Source: DATBLE01 sp963837265
Lineage (GTDB): Bacteria; Actinomycetota; Thermoleophilia; Gaiellales; Gaiellaceae
DNA length: 64,000 nucleotides
Assembly (NCBI GenBank): GCA_963837265.1
Contig: CAWIMQ010000011.1
Location: 62,001 to 126,000, forward strand
Direction: 5' to 3'
Shown here: positions 7,936 through 15,310 of the stretch, piece after piece
How the letters are laid out: the number at the start of each line of letters is the position of its first letter
How positions within the stretch are numbered: the first letter of the stretch is position 1
Notes under the pieces: model-generated
What the model saw: the letters and a program-made list of their open reading frames with translations, nothing else
Databases searched by the model: none
What the model was told of the DNA's origin: nothing
Made by a program: the position numbers and the translations under genes

Positions 7936-9198
7936 GTGAGCTCTCTGACGGAGCGCTCGGCCCTCTGGGCCCGTGCGCTCGAGCTGATCCCCGGCGGCGT
8001 CGACTCCCCGGTGCGCGCGATGAGGGGGGTCGGCCTCGACGAGCCGCTGTTCGTGCGCCGCGGCGCGGGCGCGGAGATCGAGGGCGTCGACGGCCGCCGC
8101 TACGTGGACTGGGTGATGTCCTGGGGGCCCTTGATCTTCGGCCACGCCGACCCGGAGACGCTGGCCGCGGTGACCGAGGCGGCCGCGCTCGGGACGAGCT
8201 TCGGGGCGCCGACGGAGGCGGAGGTCGAGCTGGCCGCCGAGATCGTCGACGCGGTGCCGTCGGTCGAGAAGGTGCGCCTCGTCTCCTCGGGGACGGAGGC
8301 GGCGATGAGCGCGATCCGCCTCGCCCGCGGCGCGACTCACCGCGACCGCGTGCTCAAGTTCGCCGGCTGCTACCACGGGCACGCCGACGCGCTACTCGCG
8401 GGCGCCGGCTCGGGCCTGGCGACGCTCGGCATCCCCGGCTCGCCGGGCGTGCCGACCGGCGCCGCCGCCGACACGATCGTGTGCCCGTTCAACGACACGG
8501 ACGCGGCGGCGGCGGCGGTCGCCCGCTGGGGGGAAGGGCTCGCCTGCGTGATCGTCGAGCCGGTCGCCGGGAACATGGGCGTCGTTCCTCCCCAGCCGGG
8601 GTTCCTGGAGGCGCTGCGCGCGCTGTGCGACGCGTCCGGCGCGCTGCTCGTCTTCGACGAGGTGATCACGGGCTTCCGGCTCGCGCGCGGCGGAGCACAG
8701 GAGCGCTTCGGGGTTCTCCCGGATCTGACCATCCTCGGGAAGATCGCGGGCGGCGGACTTCCGCTCGCAGCCTTCGGCGGCCGCGCGGACGTCATGGACT
8801 GCCTCGCGCCGGCGGGCGAGGTCTACCAGGCGGGCACGCTCTCGGGGAACCCGCTCGCGACGGCGGCTGGGCTGTCCGTTCTCAGACGCCTGCGCGACCC
8901 GGCGGTCTACGAGCGACTCGAGACGACGGGGGCCCGGCTGGAGGAGGGGCTCGCGCCGTTCGGCCGCGTGCAGCGCGTCGGCGGGATGCTCACGCTGTTC
9001 ATGCGAGTCGAGCCGGTGCGTCGCCTCGAGGATGCGCAGGGCGCGGACGCCGCCCGCTACGGTGGGCTCTTCCGCCACCTGCTCGGGCGCGGCGTCTACA
9101 TCGCGCCGTCCCAGTTCGAAGCGTGGATGATCTCGACGTCGCACGGCGACGCCGAGATAGAAAGGACGGTCGAAGCCGTTGCCGAGTTCTTCCGTTGA
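7936..9198 (+). CDS. hemL: Glutamate-1-semialdehyde 2,1-aminomutase
   Basis: A PLP enzyme of about 420 residues that converts glutamate-1-semialdehyde to 5-aminolevulinate in the C5 pathway. Family signatures include LIPGGVDSPVRAM, SSGTEAAMSAIRLAR, FDEVITGFR, and the PLP-lysine motif ILGKIAGGGLPLAAFGG. GTG 7936 lies 7 bases after hemB; TTG 7921, overlapping the hemB stop, is an equally readable alternative that adds five residues. A 172-residue unknown gene overlaps its 3' end by 20 bp. The C5 pathway fits Actinobacteria. Confidence 0.95.
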   Translation: MSSLTERSALWARALELIPGGVDSPVRAMRGVGLDEPLFVRRGAGAEIEGVDGRRYVDWVMSWGPLIFGHADPETLAAVTEAAALGTSFGAPTEAEVELAAEIVDAVPSVEKVRLVSSGTEAAMSAIRLARGATHRDRVLKFAGCYHGHADALLAGAGSGLATLGIPGSPGVPTGAAADTIVCPFNDTDAAAAAVARWGEGLACVIVEPVAGNMGVVPPQPGFLEALRALCDASGALLVFDEVITGFRLARGGAQERFGVLPDLTILGKIAGGGLPLAAFGGRADVMDCLAPAGEVYQAGTLSGNPLATAAGLSVLRRLRDPAVYERLETTGARLEEGLAPFGRVQRVGGMLTLFMRVEPVRRLEDAQGADAARYGGLFRHLLGRGVYIAPSQFEAWMISTSHGDAEIERTVEAVAEFFR

Positions 9199-9697
9199 GC
9201 TGTGGGACGTGATCGCCGAGGAGGCGGCGGGCGAGAGCCCACTCTGGGCCGAGGCGCTGCTCCCGGGTGACGAGCGTCAGCTTGTGCCGGTCTTCTCGCC
9301 TCTGCTAGCCCAACTGCAGTATGCGGTTGGGCTGGAGACGATCTACGAGGGGTACCTGCTCCACTACGGCCGGCCGCGGCTGTTTGCGCCCGTCGACCGC
9401 GACACGTCGCTCCTGCTCGGCGACTACCTGTATGCCCATGGGCTGGTCCGGGTCGCCGAGCACGGGGAGGTGGACGCGGTCGCCGACCTCGCCGCGCTGA
9501 TCTCGCTCTGCGCGCAGCTTCGCGCCGAGGACCGGCCCGGCGACGGCGAGGCCTGGGCGGCGACGGCGGCCCTGCTCGGCCGCGGGCCGCTCCACGGGGG
9601 CGGCGACCCGGCCCCCCTCCGCGCCGCCGCGAGCGAAGCGGCGGGCGGGGACGCGGTCGAACAGGCCCTCGCCGTGCACGGGCGCCTGGTCGGCTAG
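9179..9697 (+). CDS. Conserved-looking 172-residue protein of unknown function
   Basis: Starts at TTG 9179 inside the hemL end and terminates with TAG at 9697. It is an acidic, alpha-rich soluble protein with no signal peptide. The middle block, ETIYEGYLLHYGRPRLF then DRDTSLLLGDYLYAHGL, looks structured and conserved, with alternating tyrosines. I do not recognise the family. Translational coupling to hemL suggests a role near tetrapyrrole synthesis, but this is inference. Its stop codon overlaps the -10 box of the next small gene. Confidence 0.6.
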   Translation: MPSSSVELWDVIAEEAAGESPLWAEALLPGDERQLVPVFSPLLAQLQYAVGLETIYEGYLLHYGRPRLFAPVDRDTSLLLGDYLYAHGLVRVAEHGEVDAVADLAALISLCAQLRAEDRPGDGEAWAATAALLGRGPLHGGGDPAPLRAAASEAAGGDAVEQALAVHGRLVG

Positions 9698-9700
9698 ACT
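9695..9700 (+). promoter_or_regulatory. -10 box TAGACT overlapping a stop codon
   Basis: TAGACT followed by 8 bases and the ATG at 9709. The TAG is also the stop codon of the preceding gene, an arrangement repeated at 17771 and (as TAA) at 30815. Confidence 0.45.
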
Positions 9701-9708
9701 CGCCGCCG

Positions 9709-9840
9709 ATGCTCGCGCTGCTCGCGGACGCTGCCAGGGAGGGCCGGGACGTGATCACCGGCATGCTGATCGTCGGGCTCGTCTTCCTCGGCGTGATCGC
9801 GCTCGGCACCCTCTCGAAGACGCTCCGCAAGAAGCACTAG
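9709..9840 (+). CDS. 43-residue single-pass membrane protein
   Basis: A short reading frame from ATG 9709 to TAG 9840. The product has a short N terminus (MLALLADAAREGRDV), one hydrophobic helix (about residues 17-34) and a basic C terminus ending KTLRKKH, so a tail-in topology by the positive-inside rule. A leaderless -10 box lies 8 bases upstream and a strong hairpin begins at its stop codon, so it looks like a complete short transcription unit. Function unknown. Confidence 0.55.
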   Translation: MLALLADAAREGRDVITGMLIVGLVFLGVIALGTLSKTLRKKH

Positions 9841-9869
9841 CGCAGGCCGGCTTCGCCGCCCTGCGCTAG
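9837..9869 (+). terminator. Hairpin at gene end with GCGAAGC-type head
   Basis: Arms CTAGCGCAGG (9837-9846) and CCTGCGCTAG (9860-9869) pair perfectly; the interior CGGC-TTC-GCCG forms a second stem. It overlaps the TAG of the 43-residue gene and probably ends its transcript, though no U-run follows. The bottom-strand head reads GCGAAGC, shared with hairpins at 26642 and 46583. Confidence 0.6.
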
Positions 9870-9919
9870 TAGAGTGACTTCGTTCGGGCCGTTTCGCCGG
9901 ACGCGGCGCCCCCGCCTGG

Positions 9920-10126
9920 CTAGCCGTGCCTCAGCCCCTTGCTGACCCGCTGGGCGAGCTCCTCGTCGGGGAGGTCGGCCCAGTTGCCGGCGGCGAGCCT
10001 GCTGCGCTCGGCCTCGTCCAGGCCGGCCTCGATCATCGTTCCCTCCGGGTCGCCGCGGAACTTCGTCCGCAGCCCGGGGTCGGCGATCATCCGGTCGAGG
10101 AAGCGGCTGGCTGCGTCCGTGCTCAT
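9920..10126 (-). CDS. 68-residue LigA-like small protein
   Basis: Starts at ATG 10126 with a strong Shine-Dalgarno (AAAGGAG, 6 bases before the ATG). The sequence SRFLDRMIADPGLRTKF then GDPEGTMIEAGLDEAERS resembles the LigA/Os-type helical small-protein fold, in which short helices carry DPxLRxxFxxDPxxxLxxAGLxxEE. Such proteins occur as dioxygenase subunits and as precursor-like peptides of unclear role. No dioxygenase LigB or modifying enzyme is nearby. It is divergent from a Crp-family regulator, with two operator-like dyads between them, so it may be that regulator's target. Confidence 0.6.
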   Translation of the reverse strand: MSTDAASRFLDRMIADPGLRTKFRGDPEGTMIEAGLDEAERSRLAAGNWADLPDEELAQRVSKGLRHG

Positions 10127-10188
10127 GATGTGCTCCTTTCGGTCGGGGTCGCAGCGTGCATGGCCGGAGCGTAGGAGGGGTCGCCGCG

Positions 10189-10212
10189 TCTGTCGTTCGC
10201 CGGGGCGACAGA
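10189..10212. promoter_or_regulatory. Operator-like dyad 1 (TCTGTCG-N10-CGACAGA)
   Basis: Perfect 7-base inverted repeat with a 10-base spacer in the divergent region between the LigA-like gene and the Crp-family regulator. It abuts dyad 2; the centres are 25 bases apart. Confidence 0.5.
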
Positions 10213-10238
10213 GCGAGTGTTCGCGCGGCGACACTCGC
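10213..10238. promoter_or_regulatory. Operator-like dyad 2 (GCGAGTGT-N10-ACACTCGC)
   Basis: Perfect 8-base inverted repeat with a 10-base spacer directly next to dyad 1. GTGT...ACAC is reminiscent of Crp-type half-sites (GTGA/TCAC), although the spacing is wider. It lies upstream of the regulator's -10 box. Confidence 0.5.
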
Positions 10239-10268
10239 GCCCGGCTTTGTCCGGGCGCTCTGGCGCAG

Positions 10269-10274
10269 TAGGCT
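10269..10274 (+). promoter_or_regulatory. Leaderless -10 box TAGGCT
   Basis: TAGGCT, 6 bases, then GTG 10281 of the Crp-family regulator. Dyads 1 and 2 lie 31-80 bases upstream. Confidence 0.45.
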
Positions 10275-10280
10275 CTGCCG

Positions 10281-10931
10281 GTGGAGTGGCCGTTGCTGGC
10301 AGGCGTGCCGGCGGAGGAGGCGCGGCGGATGCTGGCCATCGCCCGGCGGCGCACGTTCTCGCGCGGCGAGGTCGTCTTCCACCAGCACGACCCGGGCGAC
10401 TCGCTCCATCTGATCGGCACGGGCCGGTTCGCGATCCGGGTGATGACCCCGGTCGGCGACGTGGCGATAATCGCGGTGCGGGGGCCGGGCGAGAGCTTCG
10501 GGGAGATGGCGCTGGTGGACGACGAGGCGCGCCGGTCGGCGACCGTGTCGGCGCTCGAGGAGGCGGAGACCTTCGCTGTCTACCGGGACGACTTCGCCCG
10601 CCTGCGCCGTGAGTACCCGACCGTGAACCAGGTGCTGCTCGCGTTCCTGGCCAGCGAGGTGCGGATGCTGAACGCGCGGTTGCTCGAGTCGTTGTTCGTG
10701 CCGGTCGAGAAGCGGGTGCGCCGCCGCCTGCTCGAGCTGGCCGCGCTGTACCCGGGCAAGGACGGAAGGCTGCTGATCGTCCTCACGCAGGAGACGATCG
10801 CCGAGCTGGCGGGCGCCTCGCGGGCGACCGTCAATCAGGTGTTGCGCGACGAGCAGGAGCGGGGCACGCTCGAGCTTCGTCGCGGCAGCACCCGTGTGCT
10901 CGACCTGGACGCGCTCCGCAAGAGGGCCTGA
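10281..10931 (+). CDS. Crp/Fnr-family transcriptional regulator
   Basis: A 216-residue regulator. The N-terminal cyclic-nucleotide-binding beta-roll (about 8-120) contains GDSLHLIGTGRFAI and PGESFGEMALVDDEARRSATV; the R-S-A-T-V ending of the phosphate cassette matches true cNMP binders. A long dimer helix follows, then a winged helix with LTQETIAELAGASRATVNQVLRD as recognition helix, split as LTQETIAELAG and ASRATVNQVLRD. There are no Fnr-type N-terminal cysteines. A cyclase-domain STAND protein starts 7 bases downstream, which suggests a cNMP-linked regulatory unit. The upstream dyads suggest autoregulation. Confidence 0.9.
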   Translation: MEWPLLAGVPAEEARRMLAIARRRTFSRGEVVFHQHDPGDSLHLIGTGRFAIRVMTPVGDVAIIAVRGPGESFGEMALVDDEARRSATVSALEEAETFAVYRDDFARLRREYPTVNQVLLAFLASEVRMLNARLLESLFVPVEKRVRRRLLELAALYPGKDGRLLIVLTQETIAELAGASRATVNQVLRDEQERGTLELRRGSTRVLDLDALRKRA

Positions 10932-10938
10932 GACGGCA

Positions 10939-13620
10939 GTGGTGCAGCCGGCGGGGACGGTGACACTGGTGTTCACCGACATCGAGGGCTCGACCCGGCT
11001 GCTCGCCGAGCTCGGCCAGGAGGCCTACCGGGAGGCGCTCGCGGCGCACCGGCGGGGGGTGCGGGAGGCGTTCGGGCGCTTCGGCGGGTACGAGGTCGAC
11101 TACGAGGGGGACGCGTTCTTCTACGCGTTTGCCTCCGCCTCGGACGCGGTCGCGGCGGTGGGCGAGGCGCACGCGCGGCTGGACGGCGGCCCGGTCCGGA
11201 TCCGGGTCGGGGTGCACACGGGCGAGCCGGGACTGGATCCGCCCAAGTACGTGGGGATGGACGTGCATCTGGCAGCGCGGATCATGAGCGTCGGCCACGG
11301 CGGGCAGGTGCTCCTCTCGAGGACGACCCGCGCGCTGGTGGACACGGAGGTGCTCGACCTGGGTGAGCACCGGTTGAAGGACATCGACCGGCCCGTGCGG
11401 CTATACCAGCTCGGCCGGGAGGCGTTCCCGCCGCTTCGGTCGCTGAACAACACGAACCTCCCGGTACCGGCCTCGTCGTTTCTCGGCCGGGAAGCGGAGC
11501 TGGCCGAGGCCGAGCAGCTGCTCGCCGAGGCTCGGCTGCTGACGGTGACCGGCACGGGCGGGACGGGGAAGACGAGGTTTGCGATCGAGCTCGCCTCCCG
11601 CCAGCTGGGGCGCTTCCCGAACGGGGTCGTCTGGGTGCCGCTGGCGCCGATCAGCGACCCCGCGCTCGTGCTCGAGACGGCCGGGCACACTCTCGGAGCG
11701 AAGGACGCCCTCGCCGAGCACATCGGCGAGCGGCGGATGCTGCTCGTCCTGGACAACTTCGAACAGGTGGTCGAGGCGGCGGCGGAGGTCGGTGCGCTGC
11801 TTACCGCGTGCCCGAGCCTGAGCGTGCTGGTGACCAGCCGGGAGCTGCTGCGCGTCCAGAGCGAGGCCGAGTACCCGCTCGCTCCGCTCCAGCCCGACGA
11901 GGGCGTCGGACTGTTCTGCGAGCGAGCCCGGCTCGAGCCCTCGCTGGTGATCGTGGACCTCTGCTCCCGACTCGACCAGCTCCCGCTGGCGATCGAGCTA
12001 GCGGCGGCGCGGGCGAGGCTGCTCACCCCCGAGCAGCTGCTCGAGCGGCTCTCCCGGCGGCTCGACCTGCTCAAGGGCGGCCGTGACGCCGAGCCGCGCC
12101 AGCAGACCCTCCGGGCGACGATCGCCTGGTCGCACGACTTGCTCGAGCCGGAGGAGCAGGCGCTCTTCGCCCGCCTGAGCGTCTTCGCCGGCGGCTGCAC
12201 CCTGGAGGCGGCGGAGGAGGTCTGCGACGCCGACCTGGACGCGCTCCAGTCGCTGCTCGAGAAGAGCCTGATCCGCCGCACCGGCGAGCGCTACTGGATG
12301 CTGGAGACGATCCGCGAGTACGCGACGGAGCGGCTCGAGGACGCGGGCGCGGACGTTCTCGACCGCCACCTGGCCTGGTTCCTGGCGCTCGCCGAGGAGG
12401 CGGAGCTGGACTCGCGCACCGGCGACCGGGACCGCTGGTTCGACCGGCTCGAGGCCGACCACGACAACCTGCGTGCCGCGCTCGCACGGGCGCGCGCGGC
12501 CGGCGGGGCCGAGCTCGAGGTACGGCTCGCGGGCGCGCTCTGGCGGTTCTGGGCCGCCCGCGGCTACGTGAGCGAGGGACGGCGCCGCCTCGAGGAGTCT
12601 CTCGAGCGCAGCCCGGCGACGCCGCTCGGAGCGCGGATCGGCCGCCTCTACCTCGGCACGATGACGGGGATGAGCTTCACCGACGCGCTCCACGAAGCCG
12701 AGGAGATCGCCGACCTGTGCGACACCGACGCCGACCGGTTCGTCCGCGTCCAGGCGTTGAGCATGATCGGGATGATGAAGCAGTCGCTCGCCGACCCCGC
12801 CGAGATCGACGAGGCGCTCGAGGAGGCGATCGCCCTCTCAGGCGGCGACTACCCGGCCGAGGAGGCGGAGGCGGTCGGCTGGCTCCTGATCTGGGCGCTC
12901 TACGGGCCGGGCCCGGCCGAGGAGGGGATCGCCCGCTGCCGCGAGGCCTACGAGCAGGCGGGCGGCAACCGGACCGTGCAGGCATTCGCGCTGGTCGAGC
13001 GCGCCGCCCTCGAGGCGATGCGCGGCGAGTTCGACACCGCCCGCCGCCTCCTCGCCGACGGGCGGGCGATCTTCCGCGAGCTCAACCTGAGGGTGTTCGG
13101 CGCCAACACCGCCCAGGAGGGGTACTTCGTCGAGATGCTCGCCGGCGATCCGGAAGCAGCGGCGGGGGATCTCCGGGCCGCCTGCGACCTCCTCGCCGAG
13201 ATGGGCGAGCGCGCCTTCCTGTCCACGGTCGCCGGCTACCTCGCCCACGCCTGCCTCGCCTGCGGAGACCCGGCGGAGGCAGAACGCTACGCCCGCCTCT
13301 GCGCAGACGCCGCCGCGCCGGACGACAACATCTCCCAGTGCCTCTGGCGAAGCGTCCGCGCCAAGCTGGTCGCTCGCGAGCGGGACTTCGACCGGGCTCT
13401 GCAGTACGCCCGCGAGGCGGTGGCGGTGATCGCGCAGACCGGCGACGTCCCCACCCGCGCCGACCGGCTCGTCGACCTCGCCGAGGTCTCCCGGCTGGCG
13501 GGCCGGCCGGAGGAGGCGGCGGAAGCGCTCCGTCGTGCCCTGGCGCTCTACGAGCAGAAGGGGCACCTCGTCGGCGCCCAGCGGGCACGCGCGGCGCTCG
13601 CCGGGCTGGGTCGCGAGTAA
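10939..13620 (+). CDS. Class III cyclase domain-STAND ATPase-TPR regulator (paralogue A)
   Basis: An 893-residue multidomain protein from GTG 10939. The N-terminal class III nucleotidyl cyclase domain (about 5-170) has metal aspartates in FTDIEGSTRL (D14) and DYEGDAF (D58). The usual substrate-specifying Lys is Asp (D54) and the Asn of the VNxAAR motif is His (VHLAAR), so classical cyclase activity is doubtful. An NB-ARC/STAND ATPase follows (GTGGTGKTR Walker A, LLVLDNFEQV Walker B, LPLAIELAAAR), then TPR-like repeats to the C terminus. No DNA-binding domain is visible. It lies 7 bases after the Crp-family gene and is a clear paralogue of the protein at 15311. Confidence 0.85.
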   Translation: MVQPAGTVTLVFTDIEGSTRLLAELGQEAYREALAAHRRGVREAFGRFGGYEVDYEGDAFFYAFASASDAVAAVGEAHARLDGGPVRIRVGVHTGEPGLDPPKYVGMDVHLAARIMSVGHGGQVLLSRTTRALVDTEVLDLGEHRLKDIDRPVRLYQLGREAFPPLRSLNNTNLPVPASSFLGREAELAEAEQLLAEARLLTVTGTGGTGKTRFAIELASRQLGRFPNGVVWVPLAPISDPALVLETAGHTLGAKDALAEHIGERRMLLVLDNFEQVVEAAAEVGALLTACPSLSVLVTSRELLRVQSEAEYPLAPLQPDEGVGLFCERARLEPSLVIVDLCSRLDQLPLAIELAAARARLLTPEQLLERLSRRLDLLKGGRDAEPRQQTLRATIAWSHDLLEPEEQALFARLSVFAGGCTLEAAEEVCDADLDALQSLLEKSLIRRTGERYWMLETIREYATERLEDAGADVLDRHLAWFLALAEEAELDSRTGDRDRWFDRLEADHDNLRAALARARAAGGAELEVRLAGALWRFWAARGYVSEGRRRLEESLERSPATPLGARIGRLYLGTMTGMSFTDALHEAEEIADLCDTDADRFVRVQALSMIGMMKQSLADPAEIDEALEEAIALSGGDYPAEEAEAVGWLLIWALYGPGPAEEGIARCREAYEQAGGNRTVQAFALVERAALEAMRGEFDTARRLLADGRAIFRELNLRVFGANTAQEGYFVEMLAGDPEAAAGDLRAACDLLAEMGERAFLSTVAGYLAHACLACGDPAEAERYARLCADAAAPDDNISQCLWRSVRAKLVARERDFDRALQYAREAVAVIAQTGDVPTRADRLVDLAEVSRLAGRPEEAAEALRRALALYEQKGHLVGAQRARAALAGLGRE

Positions 13621-13630
13621 TGCTGCGGCG

Positions 13631-14491
13631 TCAGGCAATCGCCTCGCGAACCGCGCGCGCGAGCGCCGGTTCGACCAGGCCCGGGCGGTAGCCGAGCTCG
13701 CGTTCCGCCTTCGCCGACGAGAAGTACGCGGGTGTTCGCGCCAGGATCGCCTCGTTCCGGTTCACGAAGCCGAGCGCGGCGCCGAGGCGGATCGCCGGGT
13801 ACGGGACCGGCAGGCGGGGCCGGGGCCGTCCGGCCAGCCGCGCGAGGGCCGCGAAGAGCTCCCGCATCGTCAGGTCGACGCCGCCGAGCAGGTAGCGCTC
13901 GCCCGGCCGGCCGCGCTCGAGGGCGAGCACGTGGCCCCGGGCGACGTCGCGGACGTCGACCACGTTCAGCCCGATCCGCGGGTAGGCGCGGTAGCGGCCG
14001 GCGGCGACGCCGCGGATCATCGCCCCGGTCGGGGTCGGCGCCAGGTCGCCCTCGCCGACCGGCGTCGTCGGGTTGACGCAGACGCCGCCGGCGGCGAGCA
14101 CGAGCCGCTCGGCCTCGATCTTCGTGCGCTTGTACGGGACGCGAAGCTCCCACGTGGGCGGTGAGTCCTCCTCGGTCGCCTGCCGGCCCGGCACCGGCCC
14201 GCAGGTCGCACACGAGCTGGTCGCCAGGAGGCGAGCGCCCTCCGCCCGGCAGGCCTCGATCACGTTCCGCGTCCCCTGCACGTTGACGAGCTCGAGCTCG
14301 CGCGCCGGTGCCCTGAAGCTGTACAGCGCGGCGACGTGGAAGGCGGCGTCGCAGCCGGCGACCGCCCGGCGCAGCCTCGCGAGGTCGCGGACGTCCACCC
14401 ATTCGTCCCGAACTTCGTGGCCGTGCTCGCGCAGCGCCCGAGCTACGTGCCCGCCGACGAACCCGCTCGCTCCGGTGACGTAGACCTTCAC
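13631..14491 (-). CDS. NAD-dependent epimerase/dehydratase (HpnA-like extended SDR)
   Basis: A 286-residue extended short-chain dehydrogenase. The Rossmann motif TGASGFVGGHV is at residues 6-16, the catalytic Tyr-Lys pair is in VPYKRTKIEAE, and NPTTPVGEGD and NVVDVRDVARGHVLALE are typical of hopanoid-associated sugar epimerase HpnA and dihydroflavonol-reductase-like proteins. It is soluble, with normal length. The start is GTG 14491, 3 bases after the PIN toxin stop on the same strand, so it may be read from the toxin-antitoxin promoter. The substrate is unknown; no hopanoid genes are in the window. Confidence 0.75.
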   Translation of the reverse strand: MKVYVTGASGFVGGHVARALREHGHEVRDEWVDVRDLARLRRAVAGCDAAFHVAALYSFRAPARELELVNVQGTRNVIEACRAEGARLLATSSCATCGPVPGRQATEEDSPPTWELRVPYKRTKIEAERLVLAAGGVCVNPTTPVGEGDLAPTPTGAMIRGVAAGRYRAYPRIGLNVVDVRDVARGHVLALERGRPGERYLLGGVDLTMRELFAALARLAGRPRPRLPVPYPAIRLGAALGFVNRNEAILARTPAYFSSAKAERELGYRPGLVEPALARAVREAIA

Positions 14492-14494
14492 CCG

Positions 14495-14920
14495 TCACGC
14501 CGGCAGCACGCGGAAGCCCTCGCGGCTCGCGGCGAGGGCGAATCTGTCGTCCAACGTGACGAGGTCGAGTGTCTCTGCGCTTTCCTCGGCGGCGACGAGT
14601 GCGGCGGCAAGCTGGAAGGCGTCGGCTGCCCGAAGGTCATGAGTTCGCACGAGCCTGGAGGCGATGTCCCGAAGGCGGGCACCGGGCGGGATCTCGTTCC
14701 ACCCGGCGGCGAGCTCGGCCAGCTCGACGAGCGCGTAGCGGGCCTCCTCCGTGACCATCGCACCGGAGCGCTCCCGGCGCGCGACCGCTCCGGTGCACTC
14801 GACGCGCGTGGCCCACCACGCCGTCATCTCCGGGTCCTCACCGAGAAGTCGGTCGACCGCAGTTGACCTTGGCTCCCGGACGAAGAGCGGCACGACCGCA
14901 GAGCTGTCCCAGAACCTCAG
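14495..14920 (-). CDS. PIN-domain toxin (VapC-like ribonuclease)
   Basis: A 141-residue PIN-domain protein. Acidic residues of the active site are visible in RFWDSSAVV, RVECTGAVARRE, LRAADAFQLAAA and LVTLDDRFALAA. The only fitting start next to the conserved RFWDSS is CTG 14920, overlapping the antitoxin TGA by CTGA; an ATG or GTG is absent there, so translation is probably coupled to the antitoxin. Known family members cleave RNA, often tRNA or rRNA, and are neutralised by the cognate antitoxin. Confidence 0.8.
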   Translation of the reverse strand: MRFWDSSAVVPLFVREPRSTAVDRLLGEDPEMTAWWATRVECTGAVARRERSGAMVTEEARYALVELAELAAGWNEIPPGARLRDIASRLVRTHDLRAADAFQLAAALVAAEESAETLDLVTLDDRFALAASREGFRVLPA

Positions 14921-15210
14921 CGCTCGCTCTCCCGACGCTCCTCGAGGAGGGCTTCGAGGACGCTCTCGCGCGACTTCGCCTTCGGCCTGGCCAGAAACGC
15001 CTCGACGTCGAGCTTCTTCCGCGGCCGGCGGAGAAGGCCCGCGCGCTCCAACCGGGCGATCCGGCCCTCGTCGTCGCCGAGCGCGACGGCCGGGACGATC
15101 TGGGCCACCGGCTTGCCGCGGTCGGTGATGGTCACCGTCTCGCCGGCGCGAACCAGGTCGAGCAGCGCGCTCAGCTTCGCCTTCGTCTCGCTGATCGAGG
15201 CGATCGTCAT
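14917..15210 (-). CDS. Phd/YefM-type antitoxin
   Basis: A 97-residue protein from ATG 15210 (TTG 15228 and ATG 15219 are alternatives). The N-terminal ISETKAKLSALLDLVRAGET then VTITDRGKPVAQIVP is the Phd/YefM DNA-binding fold, and the charged C-terminal tail is where such antitoxins bind the toxin. It is paired with the PIN toxin through a CTGA overlap. A well-formed promoter with -10 TATTAT 7 bases before ATG 15210 supports this start. Autoregulation is expected from the family. Confidence 0.85.
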   Translation of the reverse strand: MTIASISETKAKLSALLDLVRAGETVTITDRGKPVAQIVPAVALGDDEGRIARLERAGLLRRPRKKLDVEAFLARPKAKSRESVLEALLEERRESER

Positions 15211-15217
15211 CGTGATC

Positions 15218-15245
15218 ATAATAGTCAATTACTCGAGAACTACAA
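15218..15245 (-). promoter_or_regulatory. Toxin-antitoxin promoter
   Basis: On the minus strand: -35 TTGTAG (15245-15240), 16-base spacer, -10 TATTAT (15223-15218), then 7 bases to ATG 15210. The region is distinctly AT-richer than its surroundings. Confidence 0.55.
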
Positions 15246-15310
15246 GCGCATAAAGTTGGCGCGTCCGCCGGTGGCTCGACTCTCCCAGCCGGGCGGCGCA
15301 TGATGGCGTC

